This document shows, piece after piece, positions 46,006 through 55,072 of a DNA stretch of 64,000 nt. Position numbers and translations under genes: made by a program. This DNA is from Oceanobacillus neutriphilus (GTDB taxonomy: Bacteria > Bacillota > Bacilli > Bacillales > Amphibacillaceae). The notes under the pieces are model-generated. The model searched no databases, was not told the origin of the DNA, and saw only the letters and a list, made by a program, of their open reading frames with translations. Within the stretch, counting starts at the first letter, position 1, and each line of letters opens with the position of its first letter. The stretch is taken from NCBI RefSeq assembly GCF_014645515.1, contig NZ_BMLW01000011.1, forward strand, positions 124,001 to 188,000, written 5' to 3'.

Positions 46006-47478
46006 TTATTGTACACGACGTACTGTCCCGCTGAACTCGCCGCCCCAATAGCTTCCTGGTGACATATCAGCAACGGCAACACCAGTGCTGCTTTGAGAAC
46101 CAATAAACTTATTGTTTCCTAAATAGATACCAACGTGACCATTAGTTCCATTTGTATTAAAGAATACTAAATCTCCAGGCTGTTTACTACCTGAATCAAT
46201 AGCTTTTCCAGTGCCAACTAATGCACCAGTGTAAGATGGGATGGAGTATCCAGCTTGAGCGAATGCCCAAGATACAAATCCGGAACAGTCAAATCCTGTG
46301 CTAGGGCTTTTTCCTCCCCAAACATATTGGTTTTGATAAGTTTGGCCTTGCGCAGCGCTAAGTACTGCACTGATTCCAGAACCTGTAGATGGTGCAGATT
46401 CTTGTTTTGGTTCTTCTTTTTTCTCAGGTTTTTTTTGAGTTTGAGCTTGAGTTTGGTTAGACTCACTTGATCCACCATTAGAACCTGATTCAGTTGTGCT
46501 GGAAGAATTATCACTTCCAGAGTTATTATCATCACTGTTGTTAGTATCTTCGTTATTTGTAGCAGTATCTTCCTGGCTTGCAGGAGCTTCTTCCGGTTCT
46601 TCAGCTGGTTCATCATTAGACTCATTTTCAGAATCATTTGCTTCTTCTTCGCTGCTATCTTCGTTTGAACCTACGCTGGCACTTGCTACTAAAGTTTCCG
46701 GTGCCGGAGCAGTTGCAACTTCTAAACGGTCAGCCACATCTTCCTCAATTGCAGCTAAACGGGAATCTTCAATTTGTAAATCATCAATAAGCGCTGTTAA
46801 ATCTGTCTCTTTATCCTTTAGAGAAGACTCTTTATCCTTAGCAGCATCCTTTTGTTCTGTAATGGTATTATTAATACCTGTTAAATCTGTTTTTAATTGA
46901 TTTAATTCATCAAGCTTCGACTCAACAGTTTCCTGTTTATCAGCCACTTCTTGTTTATCATCTTCCTGCTGTTCAAGTAAAGCTAAATCAGAATCAGTAA
47001 TTTTATTTACTGCAGAAACTCGTCCTACAAAATCACTGAAATCCTGCGCTCCAAACAATACTTCAAGATAGCTGATATCTCCACCGTTTTGTTGCAGAGA
47101 TACTGCACGTTCTTTTAAAATCTCCGTACGTTTTTCAATTGCTTCTTCTAATTCATCAATCTCAGCTTTCAATTCACTGATTTCATCCTCAGTTGTAGAA
47201 ATGCCATCTTCTGTTTCATCCAGTTTTTGCTGGTTTTTTTCAAGAGCTGAATTCAAATCATCAATCTCTTGCTGCAAATTTTGTAGATCAACCAGAACAT
47301 CAGCTACTTCATTTTCTGCATCTGATAGATTAGCTTGTACAGAATCACGATCGTCCTGTACTTGAGATTGCCGAGTTTCTAAATCTTCTACTGATTCTGC
47401 CTTTACCGGACCTGAAAAAAATACACTACTTAATCCTACTACGGAAGCCGCAGTCAATGTCATTACTGTCTTTTTCAA
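46006..47478 (-). CDS. cwlO: CwlO-like peptidoglycan D,L-endopeptidase
   Basis: The 490-residue secreted wall hydrolase has a Sec signal peptide ending PVKA-ES, a coiled-coil PcsB-type domain over residues ~28-250 (with QQNGGDISYLEVLFGAQDFS, the hallmark loop), a Ser/Asn/Glu-rich linker (~260-370) and a C-terminal NlpC/P60 domain. Catalytic Cys 398 is in GFDCSGFVSWAF and His 448 in GTNGHVGIYLG. It cuts the gamma-D-Glu-DAP bond needed for cell elongation; the coiled coil in CwlO answers to FtsEX. The start is TTG (47478) after GTGGGGA. A paralogous N-terminus with another catalytic domain is encoded at 61394. Confidence 0.93.
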   Translation of the reverse strand: MKKTVMTLTAASVVGLSSVFFSGPVKAESVEDLETRQSQVQDDRDSVQANLSDAENEVADVLVDLQNLQQEIDDLNSALEKNQQKLDETEDGISTTEDEISELKAEIDELEEAIEKRTEILKERAVSLQQNGGDISYLEVLFGAQDFSDFVGRVSAVNKITDSDLALLEQQEDDKQEVADKQETVESKLDELNQLKTDLTGINNTITEQKDAAKDKESSLKDKETDLTALIDDLQIEDSRLAAIEEDVADRLEVATAPAPETLVASASVGSNEDSSEEEANDSENESNDEPAEEPEEAPASQEDTATNNEDTNNSDDNNSGSDNSSSTTESGSNGGSSESNQTQAQTQKKPEKKEEPKQESAPSTGSGISAVLSAAQGQTYQNQYVWGGKSPSTGFDCSGFVSWAFAQAGYSIPSYTGALVGTGKAIDSGSKQPGDLVFFNTNGTNGHVGIYLGNNKFIGSQSSTGVAVADMSPGSYWGGEFSGTVRRVQ

Positions 47479-47630
47479 CTCATATTCCCCACTTTCAAAT
47501 TTTACACCGCAAATCTATTATCTATGTATTTTATGCCGATTATCTGCGATTCTTTTATTTTTATATTAATATTATTTTCTTCATTTATTTAATAACTTTG
47601 TAAATCTTATCATAAGAAAATGTCATACAC

Positions 47631-47659
47631 ATTATAGAAATATTACATTTATATTTCAA
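47631..47659 (-). promoter_or_regulatory. Promoter with WalR-type box upstream of cwlO
   Basis: TTGAAA (47654-47659), 17 bases, TATAAT (47631-47636) on the minus strand is an almost ideal sigma-A promoter. Its spacer carries TGTAATATTTC, which with the following TATAAT resembles the WalR box TGTWAH-N5-TGTWAH with one mismatch. The same TGTAATATTTC precedes the paralogue at 62707. The start point would be about 147 bases before the gene. Bases 47660-47911 hold only the AT-rich divergent promoter area. Confidence 0.7.
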
Positions 47660-47911
47660 TAACGACAAATCCATTTAAAAATCGTCATAGATTATACGGC
47701 GTTCCCTATCTGTCAGCATTTATACTCTAGTAAATTTGTATTGCATTTTTTTATTTCCCCGAAAAATATACTAGATATATATTTTTTCGTCATTTAATTT
47801 ACATAAAGATGATACAATACAATGAAATGAATGAAAAGATTATAATATATAAGTTGAATTTATATAGATTTCTTGCTACAGATTATTACCTGATAAAAAG
47901 TAGGGGTTTAA

Positions 47912-48919
47912 GTGAAGGTACAAACAATTATAGGAAATAGAGTAATTAAAACTGGTATCGCAGTATTTTTTACAGCACTTATTTGTAAATGGTTTGATTT
48001 CCCGCCGACATTTGCCGTTATTACTGCTATTGTTACCATTGAACCGACTGTTACAGATTCTATAAAAAAAGGGATTGTGCGTTTTCCGGCCTCGGCAATC
48101 GGTGCTGCTTATGCGGTAATATTTCTTGCTTTATTCGGCAATTCACCTTTCACTTACATGCTAGCAGCAGTGCTGACCATATTTACTTGCTTTCGGCTGA
48201 ATCTCCATGCCGGATTGTTAGTTGCAACTTTAACAGCTATTGCCATGATTGAAGTAGTAGAAGACAGCTATTTTCTAAGCTTTCTTATCCGATTGGCTAC
48301 AACAACAATTGGATTGTCTGTTTCCACGCTGGTAAATATGTTTGTTTTTCCGCCAAATTATCATCATTCGATCCATAAACAAACAGAATCTATCCGCAAA
48401 AAATTAAGTAATCATATGAAACGATGTTACTATGAATTGATTTTCACAAAAATACCATTAGATCTGGGAATGAATGAAAAAGTAGGCACCGTATATAAAG
48501 AGCTTGAAAATGCAGCATTACTCTCACTCTATCAAAAGAAGGATTTAAAGTACCATCATATTCTGGAGAAGCGTGAGAACGAATTGACCCGCTTAAGAAA
48601 GCAGATTCATTATCTGCGCACGATTCAGTATCATGTAACAAATATAGCAGAACAGCCTTCAAAGGAATTGGAATGGAGTATAGAAAAACAAAAATATGTA
48701 TTTGAAAATGTATGTTATTTTGCTAATGTGCTGTCAGGAAAGCTTGTCTTTGAGAAAGAAGAATGGAGAAATAAGCGGGCACTGCTTCACCAAATATTTC
48801 AAGAAACCCTAAGATCAGCTCAATTGGATAGTCCGGAAAAATTACCTATAGAATTAGTCGCAATATATGAATTGATTTCTATTGTAGAAATTATAGAAGA
48901 CTATTTTACGATGGAATAA
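47912..48919 (+). CDS. Aromatic acid exporter (ArAE/DUF939)-like membrane protein
   Basis: The 335-residue protein has a membrane N-half with about five to six segments (AVFFTALICKWFDFPPTFAVI, FPASAIGAAYAVIFLALFG) and conserved end STLVNMFVFPPNYHH. The cytoplasmic C-half of 170 residues is helical and charged. This is the layout of the Firmicutes DUF939 proteins grouped with FUSC/aromatic acid exporters; a transport role is by analogy. The start is GTG after AGGGG. It is divergent from cwlO. Confidence 0.82.
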   Translation: MKVQTIIGNRVIKTGIAVFFTALICKWFDFPPTFAVITAIVTIEPTVTDSIKKGIVRFPASAIGAAYAVIFLALFGNSPFTYMLAAVLTIFTCFRLNLHAGLLVATLTAIAMIEVVEDSYFLSFLIRLATTTIGLSVSTLVNMFVFPPNYHHSIHKQTESIRKKLSNHMKRCYYELIFTKIPLDLGMNEKVGTVYKELENAALLSLYQKKDLKYHHILEKRENELTRLRKQIHYLRTIQYHVTNIAEQPSKELEWSIEKQKYVFENVCYFANVLSGKLVFEKEEWRNKRALLHQIFQETLRSAQLDSPEKLPIELVAIYELISIVEIIEDYFTME

Positions 48920-48935
48920 CATATAATTTCTTAAG

Positions 48936-48963
48936 AAAAACCAAGAAAATCACTTGGTCTTTA
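48936..48963 (+). terminator. Terminator of the exporter-like gene
   Basis: AAAACCAAG, loop AAAATCA, CTTGGTCTTT, 17 bases after the stop. Confidence 0.65.
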
Positions 48964-48992
48964 AAATACTGGTATTCTAGCCAAGGAGATGT

Positions 48993-49106
48993 CCGCTGCG
49001 GGAAGTCGCTTTCCGCGGGCAACGCCTCAGCCTCCTCAGAAGAAGACCACTTCTTGCGGGGTATTCACCTGTTGCTTTTCCCGCAGGAGTCGACTTCCCT
49101 TCGCTT
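48993..49106. repeat. Structured interspersed repeat, copy 3
   Basis: Inverted ends CGGGAAGTCG (48999-49008) and CGACTTCCCTTCGC (49091-49104), with AGAAG/CTTCT hairpin in the middle and CCCGCAGGAGTC near the right end. Higher G+C than its surroundings. The shared AGGAGTC and the layout put it in the same class as the repeats at 30097 and 30503. Confidence 0.7.
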
Positions 49107-49176
49107 CCATCTAAGAAGAAATATGTTTTATTTACTTTTTTACAAAGAAATAAAGCTAATTTTAGCGACGGTTTTC

Positions 49177-49407
49177 GATGGGACGAGTAATCGCAGTCCC
49201 AGAAGAAATACACGGAGACTCCTGTGGGAATGCGCAAAAACAGAATTGGAAGTTCGGTTAAGTTCGCGACGTCCTGTCGCAACACCGAACTGACATACGT
49301 CCTGTATGCCCCCGCAGAAAAAAAGTGCTCTTCTTTTTTTCGAGGAGATGAGCTCGGGGCCCACGGAAAGCGTAGTGTATTTCTGGGGTTGCGATTACTC
49401 ACCCCAT
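49177..49407. repeat. Structured interspersed repeat, copy 4, with ~33-bp inverted ends
   Basis: The left end 49177-49213 (GATGGGACGAGTAATCGCAG... to AAATACAC) is the imperfect inverse of 49375-49407 (GTGTATTTCTGGGG... to ACCCCAT). Both contain the unit TGCGATTACTCNCCCCAT seen in copy 2. Inner palindromes (GTTCGGTTAAGTTCG.., AAAAAAGTGCTC) are present. No transposase is encoded, so it would be a non-autonomous element. 49408-49631 holds a short hairpin (AAGCAAAGCTGC..) but no gene. Confidence 0.7.
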
Positions 49408-49631
49408 GAAACCCGTTGCAGCGGCTGACTTCAGCATTTTTATATACTTTCTTATCTTTTAAGAAAAGAAGCAAAGCTGCTTAAAGACTTTGCTTCTTTT
49501 TCTTTTAAATTGCTATATGCTCACTGGGAGCGAAGCAGATCTTATAAAATAAGGAGGCGTGGACGGTTTGGCTATTACCTCGTTGTTTATCTTTTTAGAA
49601 CGTTTTGAGCATCCTTTTTATGCTGTAAGTA

Positions 49632-50780
49632 TCAAAATAATTCTTTCATATTCTCTTCTTCAATTTGCAGTTTCAGCTTACTTACTTCTTTATCAGACAG
49701 TCCAGTTATGTTCTGGACAAAGGCACTATCCATTCCTTGTGCAAATAAATTACGTGCAACGACGTTTCCATAGCGGATAACTATTTTTGCCGCCTCACGA
49801 TTGGCAAGCAAAGCCTCTTCCTCTGCTTCCATTTTTTTCATTTTTTCTTCTGCTATTTTTAATTTATGCTGCTCATACTGCCTTTTTAACTTATTGTAAT
49901 TTTTCTCTGCAAGCTCAGCTCTTTCTTCAGCTGTTTTTCTTTTTTGTTCTAATATTCCTATCTCCTGCAGTAATTGCTGTTCTAATATTTGCTTGCGCAG
50001 GTCTTTGGATGCCAATTTTTCTTCCCCTGCACGGCTAATATTTCTCCAGGCTTTCATAGCCTCTTCTAAATCCTTATCAGTCTTTGCAATCTTCTCTAAC
50101 TCTCTATAAATATCCAGGTGAAAATAATTTTTGTTATCATCAACCGCCGCAAGTAATAATAGCCATCTTGCCAAATGGTTTTCCTCCGGATTTAACTTCC
50201 CTTCCTTCCAGCTTTGGAGGAGCTTGGGAATCTCTACAAATTGAGTTTCCTGCATGTTGGTTAAGGCAATTTTTTCTTCTTTATCCGCCAGCCTGAATAC
50301 ACTATGAAATTCATCACTTTCATGGAATAACTCAAAATTCATAATACTTATGGTAATTACCGGATGTTGTTCGTTTAAATCTGAGTCTGTTTCAAATTGA
50401 CGGCGATATATTTTTGACCAAAAATATAAGGATTGCTTCTCTGCGGCGTCTTTATCCGGAAAAAGAATGTCTACATAAATTGATTCTTTATCTTCTGTTT
50501 CAACAAGCATTGTTAAATTTGATTTTTCATCTCCAGCCGCTTCCCAACTTGGAAATTTAAAATCGTGAACCTGTGCTCTTTTGAGCTTGATAAAAAAAGC
50601 GTTTAAAAAGGCAATCATAATATTTTTATTACATTCATTACCAAAAAGCCTTCGAAAGGTATAATCAGCCTTCAAGTCCAACAGTCGGGAAGGCTCTTCT
50701 TTAGGAAAAGCATTCTTATAAACATCTCCGTTTTCGCATATTTGAGGGAATAATGTTGTTGCTTTTCGAGGATAAATCAT
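49632..50780 (-). CDS. Rpn/PDDEXK-family putative nuclease (recombination-promoting), possibly degenerate
   Basis: The 382-residue protein is of the transposase-like PD-(D/E)XK group: LDLKADYTFRRLFGNECNKN at the start, YFWSKIYRRQF and PVITISIMNFELF in the core, then a long helical, Lys/Glu-rich C-terminal half (AEKNYNKLKRQYEQHKLKIA) and a tail YGNVVARNLFAQGMDS with a Sin-like helix. In typical members the core strand reads IEMQ; here IYVDILF stands in its place, so the active site may be impaired. Such genes are often found alone among repeats, as here next to repeat copies 3 and 4. Confidence 0.75.
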   Translation of the reverse strand: MIYPRKATTLFPQICENGDVYKNAFPKEEPSRLLDLKADYTFRRLFGNECNKNIMIAFLNAFFIKLKRAQVHDFKFPSWEAAGDEKSNLTMLVETEDKESIYVDILFPDKDAAEKQSLYFWSKIYRRQFETDSDLNEQHPVITISIMNFELFHESDEFHSVFRLADKEEKIALTNMQETQFVEIPKLLQSWKEGKLNPEENHLARWLLLLAAVDDNKNYFHLDIYRELEKIAKTDKDLEEAMKAWRNISRAGEEKLASKDLRKQILEQQLLQEIGILEQKRKTAEERAELAEKNYNKLKRQYEQHKLKIAEEKMKKMEAEEEALLANREAAKIVIRYGNVVARNLFAQGMDSAFVQNITGLSDKEVSKLKLQIEEENMKELF

Positions 50781-50880
50781 GGAAACACATCCTTAAGTTT
50801 TAGTAGAGGACTTACCAAGAAGAGAATCTAAATATAGTTAACCAAACGTACGTTCTTTTGTCAACAAAATTTTTTCATCA

Positions 50881-50920
50881 AAAAACTGCAGGAACACCAT
50901 TTTGCTCCTACAGTTTTTCT
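50881..50920 (-). terminator. Terminator overlapping the dedA stop codon
   Basis: GAAAAACTGTAGGA, loop, TCCTGCAGTTTTTT on the minus strand; the TAG stop of the DedA gene lies in the 5' arm of the stem. Confidence 0.8.
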
Positions 50921-51522
50921 TTCCTTCGTCTTCTAATATACCAAATAATGCAAAGTATGAGCCCTGCAATGATAAAAGCATATACAATATTAGAATAGAC
51001 ATCCATAAATGCAGCAACATGATGCCAATTTTCTCCCAGAACTGCTCCAATACCAATTAAAATGCTATTCCAAATAATAGAACCGAGTGCTGTTAAAAGA
51101 ATAAAAATCCCGAAATTCATTCTTCCCATACCCGCCGGAATAGAAATCAAGCTCCTTAAAAGCGGGACCATCCGACAAAAAAATACTGTCCAATAGCCGT
51201 ATTTATCAAACCATTCATCCGCTTTATGAATATCAGATCTTTTTAATCGTAATATATGTCCATACCGGTCAACTATTTTCTCCAGCCGCCCAACATCTAA
51301 TAACATGCCTATACAATATAGCAGCATCGCTCCAATAAGTGCTCCAAACGTAGCAGCAGATAATACACCTATATAGGTCAATGTGCTGGATGTTGTCATA
51401 AATCCCCCAAAAGGAAGGATAATTTCAGATGGTATCGGCGGAAATAAATTCTCTAAAGTCATCATCAGAAAAATTCCTAAATAGCCAAATTGCTCCATAA
51501 TGGATGTAACCCACTGTCCCAT
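50908..51522 (-). CDS. DedA-family membrane protein
   Basis: The 204-residue DedA/SNARE-associated protein is a probable proton-driven undecaprenyl-phosphate or lipid transporter. Family motifs: ENLFPPIPSEIILPFGGFM near the N-terminus and the F-x-R-x3-P-x3-R-x6-AG-x2-M-like FFCRMVPLLRSLISIPAGMGRM in the middle, with four or five membrane segments and a basic end RRRRKEKL. I use the ATG at 51522 after GGAGGATATT; a frame start four codons earlier overlaps that ribosome site. Confidence 0.9.
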   Translation of the reverse strand: MGQWVTSIMEQFGYLGIFLMMTLENLFPPIPSEIILPFGGFMTTSSTLTYIGVLSAATFGALIGAMLLYCIGMLLDVGRLEKIVDRYGHILRLKRSDIHKADEWFDKYGYWTVFFCRMVPLLRSLISIPAGMGRMNFGIFILLTALGSIIWNSILIGIGAVLGENWHHVAAFMDVYSNIVYAFIIAGLILCIIWYIRRRRKEKL

Positions 51523-51659
51523 AATATCCTCCATATAAGCTTGTCTTCTTCATTAAAATATATTCTACCATGCCGCTGGCTATGATTTTTATTTCATTTT
51601 GAAAACAAGTGTTAAGATTTTTAGGGAAAAGCTTGTAAGCATCCTGGTCAAGAAGTAGT

Positions 51660-52586
51660 TTAATTCATGATGGATGCCAGTTTCTTATAAGAGTATTTTC
51701 TCGCTTCATAGGTCGGTGCCATTGTAAGCACCATGATTTCATCACATTGATAGGATTCCTGAAGTGCGGCCAGTTTTTCCTGAACAAGCGTTATATCGCC
51801 GACAATCTGTTTATCAGCAAATCTTGCCTGTTCATCCTGATCTATCTGCGGCGACGAAGACTGCTCTTCTCTTCTGTGTCTTGTTTCCTCAGCTAATTCT
51901 ATTGCTTCCTTTTCCGTTTCTGCACAAAGAACAGATACAGCGACAATAGCAGATGGGTTCTCCGCTTGTCTCAGATAACCGGCGACAATTTCCGGTCCAT
52001 TATCTGCCCCCATAAAATGACCAAATACATAGGGTAGTTTTTTGGTGACAGCAAGCTGGGCACTTCTCTGGCTGGTTCCCAGGAGCCATGGCTGCGGCTG
52101 AATATCTGGTACAGGTGTAGCTGTCACTCTTGAATAAAGATGCTCTGGAGCAAAATCCTCTTGCAGGAAATGAAGCAGCTCATCAATATAATCCGGCATT
52201 GCTTTAACCTTTTCTAAAAAGTTGCCTGCCAGTGCAATAGAAGCTTCCGCTGACCCACCTGGAGCCCGTCCAAATCCTAAATCGACTCTGCCCGGATACA
52301 TTGCAGCCAGCATCCGGTAGCGTTCTGCAATATTATATGGACGATAATTCGGTAAAAGTACAGCTCCTGAACCAATGCGGATCCGCTCTGTCCTGCTTCC
52401 GATAATTCCTAATAAGATATCCGGAGCAGGGCTGGCTAATACTGGAGTATCATGATGCTCTGCAATCCAATATCGTTCATATCCCAAACTATCGGCCAGA
52501 ACAGCCAATTCAATACTTTCTTCTAATGCCTGCCTCCCATCAGCATCCGCAAATAGAGGTGATTGATCTAAAATACTCAGTTTCAT
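51660..52586 (-). CDS. Luciferase-like flavin monooxygenase (LLM class, MsnO8-like)
   Basis: The 308-residue TIM-barrel flavoprotein has typical motifs WIAEHHDTPVLASPAPDIL, RIRIGSGAVLLPNYRPYNIAE and RVDLGFGRAPGGS; the end YQCDEIMVLTMAPTYEARKYS is also characteristic. It would use reduced FMN from a partner. The substrate is unknown. The start overlaps the stop of the DUF1836 gene by four bases, which indicates co-translation. No sulfonate or flavin reductase genes are adjacent. Confidence 0.88.
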   Translation of the reverse strand: MKLSILDQSPLFADADGRQALEESIELAVLADSLGYERYWIAEHHDTPVLASPAPDILLGIIGSRTERIRIGSGAVLLPNYRPYNIAERYRMLAAMYPGRVDLGFGRAPGGSAEASIALAGNFLEKVKAMPDYIDELLHFLQEDFAPEHLYSRVTATPVPDIQPQPWLLGTSQRSAQLAVTKKLPYVFGHFMGADNGPEIVAGYLRQAENPSAIVAVSVLCAETEKEAIELAEETRHRREEQSSSPQIDQDEQARFADKQIVGDITLVQEKLAALQESYQCDEIMVLTMAPTYEARKYSYKKLASIMN

Positions 52587-53161
52587 TGTTCTTCCTCTCC
52601 TTCCTGTTCTAATCGGTCTACCAGCTTCTCAGCTGCCCGCCGGTAAAAATTACTCATCCCTGTCAAACTTGTAATCAGTAATAGTTGTTGCAAGTAATCA
52701 TCGTTCACTATATTTTTGTCTAATTCTGTTGCAAATATTTCCTCCTGTTCTGTTATGTACTCTTTAAAGTTAGTAACATTTTTATCCATTAAATGAACAT
52801 AATTGTTATAAAAATTCTCCAGATCAAAATCATCATTCTGCATTCTTTGATTTACCTCTTCAAATGTTTTCCCGATATCTTTAATAGATAAAACACTTTT
52901 CATTTGATAAATCATACTAATCAGCAGCAGATGCTCTTTAGAATACTTTTTATTTTTTATGGGAAAGAATAATTTAGCCTTTGCATAATTATTAATCATT
53001 GTTTTCGTTAATACTTTATCCTCCTCGTAACGCTTTGCAGAAGAAAATTTACTTTCAAAAAGCTGAATGACCTGATCCATATATAAATCCAAATCAGGTA
53101 CTTCCTCTGCATTTAACTGGTTTTCCAAACGCAGTCCTTCTAATTGCTTTTTTATATTCAT
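52583..53161 (-). CDS. DUF1836 protein
   Basis: The 192-residue protein has KTMINNYAKAKLFFPIKNKKYSKEHL, which looks like a MerR-like winged-helix start (as in DUF1836), then a helical remainder (MSNFYRRAAEKLVDRLEQ). Many members are thought to be regulators. I use the ATG at 53161 after GGAAGG; the frame extends 16 codons upstream without reason. Its stop overlaps the start of the monooxygenase gene. Confidence 0.82.
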   Translation of the reverse strand: MNIKKQLEGLRLENQLNAEEVPDLDLYMDQVIQLFESKFSSAKRYEEDKVLTKTMINNYAKAKLFFPIKNKKYSKEHLLLISMIYQMKSVLSIKDIGKTFEEVNQRMQNDDFDLENFYNNYVHLMDKNVTNFKEYITEQEEIFATELDKNIVNDDYLQQLLLITSLTGMSNFYRRAAEKLVDRLEQEGEEEQ

Positions 53162-53351
53162 AAGCTGACCTTCCTTCTTCGGGCTTTTCTTTTTTCTCCT
53201 ATATATCAATCAATTCATGTACTTATTTTATTGTTTCTACATTTTATTATAGGCAACTCTATTCAAAAATCAAACATTGACTACTTGATGAAATAGGTAT
53301 ATATTTATTACATAGTATTTGAAACTACATGCGTGATTGGAGATGTTTTAT

Positions 53352-53996
53352 TTGCACAAATTTATTAGGGAACCGATGAATGCCTTTACCCATTTTATCG
53401 GGATTGTCTTATCTATCGTTGGACTAATATTACTTGTTGTTAAAGCAGCACGGGTAGGTACACCTTTAGATGTGGGTGCTGTCGCCGCATTTGGTATTAG
53501 TTTAATTTTGTTATATACAGCTTCAACTGTTTACCATTCTGTCATTGCCGGACCAAAAACAATTGCCTTTTTTAGAAGGATGGATCACTCCATGATATAT
53601 GTACTCATCGCTGGTACATATGTCCCGCTCTGTCTTATTGCCTTACAAGGAACAATCGGATGGGTATTGTTTTGGGTTATCAGCGGTTTAGCTCTGCTAG
53701 GCGTTTTGTTTAAATTAATCTGGTTCCATTCGCCACGTTGGCTATCAACCCTCCTATACGTTTTAATGGGATGGGTTGCAATATTTTATAGCGGCTCGCT
53801 TGCTCCAATTATCGGAACTGGCGGATTAACCTGCTTAATTGTTGGAGGAATATTCTACACAGTCGGAGCAATTATTTACTGGTTAAAACCAGAATTCCTG
53901 CGTTCCCGTTATTTTGGATTCCATGAGATCTTTCATATTTTTATTCTGTTGGGAAGTATTTTCCACTTCTTGTGCGTTTACCTATATGTTATTTAA
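53352..53996 (+). CDS. Hemolysin III / PAQR-family membrane protein (YplQ-like)
   Basis: The seven-helix membrane protein has N-terminal FIREPMNAFTHFIGIVLSIVG, the conserved Ser and His set in YTASTVYHSVI and MDHSMIYVLIAGTYVPL, and C-terminal GFHEIFHIFILLGSIFHF. These His/Asp residues bind zinc in the PAQR fold, as in adiponectin receptors, so a hydrolase acting on lipids is possible. The TTG at 53352 is the likely start, five bases after GGAGATG; an upstream TTG at 53337 lies inside that ribosome site. Confidence 0.88.
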   Translation: MHKFIREPMNAFTHFIGIVLSIVGLILLVVKAARVGTPLDVGAVAAFGISLILLYTASTVYHSVIAGPKTIAFFRRMDHSMIYVLIAGTYVPLCLIALQGTIGWVLFWVISGLALLGVLFKLIWFHSPRWLSTLLYVLMGWVAIFYSGSLAPIIGTGGLTCLIVGGIFYTVGAIIYWLKPEFLRSRYFGFHEIFHIFILLGSIFHFLCVYLYVI

Positions 53997-54013
53997 ATCA
54001 AAGAATATATAAT

Positions 54014-54056
54014 AAAACCTCGAATTCGCTAAGAAATAAACGAATTCGAGGTTTTT
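54014..54056 (+). terminator. Terminator of the hemolysin III gene
   Basis: AAAACCTCGAATTCG and CGAATTCGAGGTTTTT arms with a 12-nt loop. Confidence 0.9.
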
Positions 54057-54469
54057 GCTTTCTAGTTCAGAAAAAATACGGATAAGACTACTCTGTGGTA
54101 CCAGGTTAGGTATATAGCGGCTGCTCATTTTTCTGCTGTATAAAAAATGTTTAAAAATTCAATATGAATGCTATTTTGTATTTAAAAAAGGAAATTAGCC
54201 AGCGGAAACTCCATTTATACAATCATTTTTCACGAAAGAAATCCAATTCCACCATTTTGCACTCCCAGCACTAAGTCTTTATGATTAGAACCAGATTTAT
54301 TATTACGTGGGGATGTGATAAAATAATGCTGACAACCGAAAAGAACCTGTTTCTGTTAATTATTCCACTTCAGCAGATATAGGTTCTTTCGCTTTTGGTG
54401 ACGTGTCTTATTTTAAAAGGATATAAAAAAGAGTACATATTTGAGGAACTTCCCTTTACTCTCCAGCAT
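54057..54469. other. Gene-poor stretch with a possible small transcript
   Basis: No gene with a good ribosome site. A TGTGATAAAAT promoter-like element (54315-54325) is followed by AAAGAACCT (54341-54349) and its inverse AGGTTCTTT (54380-54388). This could be a small RNA or a leader fragment. Evidence is slight. Confidence 0.3.
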
Positions 54470-55066
54470 TTATTTAACTATTTTTGCAACCACTCTAATT
54501 AACTCCTGCTGATAATTTTCTATATCAAAACTTTCACTTTGCAGGAGCATACTCTCACTCGCAGCACCGTTGATAAGAATAGCTGTTGCTTTTGGCTGAA
54601 AATCAGATGAGAATACCTTTTTCCGCTGTCCCTCTGCCAAAATATTTTCTAAGCGCAGGTAAAGCGGATCCTCTTCTTCTTCATTTAATTTATAGTAGGG
54701 AATATTATCCTCCGTCCGGGCATTAAAAATGATTTCAATCAGTGCAACATTATTTTCAACATGTTCATCTTGATATGCGAGTGTTGCTTTTATATAAGCC
54801 ATCAGCTGCTGATAAATATCTGCCTCTTTCTTTACACGTTCCTCAATAAATTCGAGCTGTGCACCGATTAAATAGTTTAGTGTGTGCTGGATCAGCTCTT
54901 CTTTATCTGCAAAATGATAAGAAATTAATCCCGTGCTAATCTTTGCCTGTTTTGCTATTTTAGCAAGACTTAATTTCACATAGCCAATATCATTCAACAC
55001 ATCAATGGTCGCCTTTAAAATTTGTTCTCTCCGTGCTTCTGATATAAATGTTTTTTCCTTCGTCAC
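54470..55066 (-). CDS. TetR-family transcriptional regulator
   Basis: The 198-residue regulator has an N-terminal helix-turn-helix (EQILKATIDVLNDIGYVKLSLAKIAKQAKISTG, written here in short pieces: LAKIAKQAKISTGLISYHF) and a ligand-binding C-half with EEEEDPLYLRLEN and a final helix. The start is GTG (55066), overlapping the region after the upstream gene's stop; the ribosome site AAGAGGGTGAT doubles as the end of that gene. It probably controls itself and the neighbouring yqeB-like gene. Confidence 0.88.
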   Translation of the reverse strand: MTKEKTFISEARREQILKATIDVLNDIGYVKLSLAKIAKQAKISTGLISYHFADKEELIQHTLNYLIGAQLEFIEERVKKEADIYQQLMAYIKATLAYQDEHVENNVALIEIIFNARTEDNIPYYKLNEEEEDPLYLRLENILAEGQRKKVFSSDFQPKATAILINGAASESMLLQSESFDIENYQQELIRVVAKIVK

Positions 55067-55072
55067 GTCATA

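Noticed and set aside
48977-49474. 165-codon minus-strand ORF and several smaller ones in other frames
   Set aside because: All fall within repeat copies 3 and 4; palindromic sequence with high G+C gives open frames on both strands.
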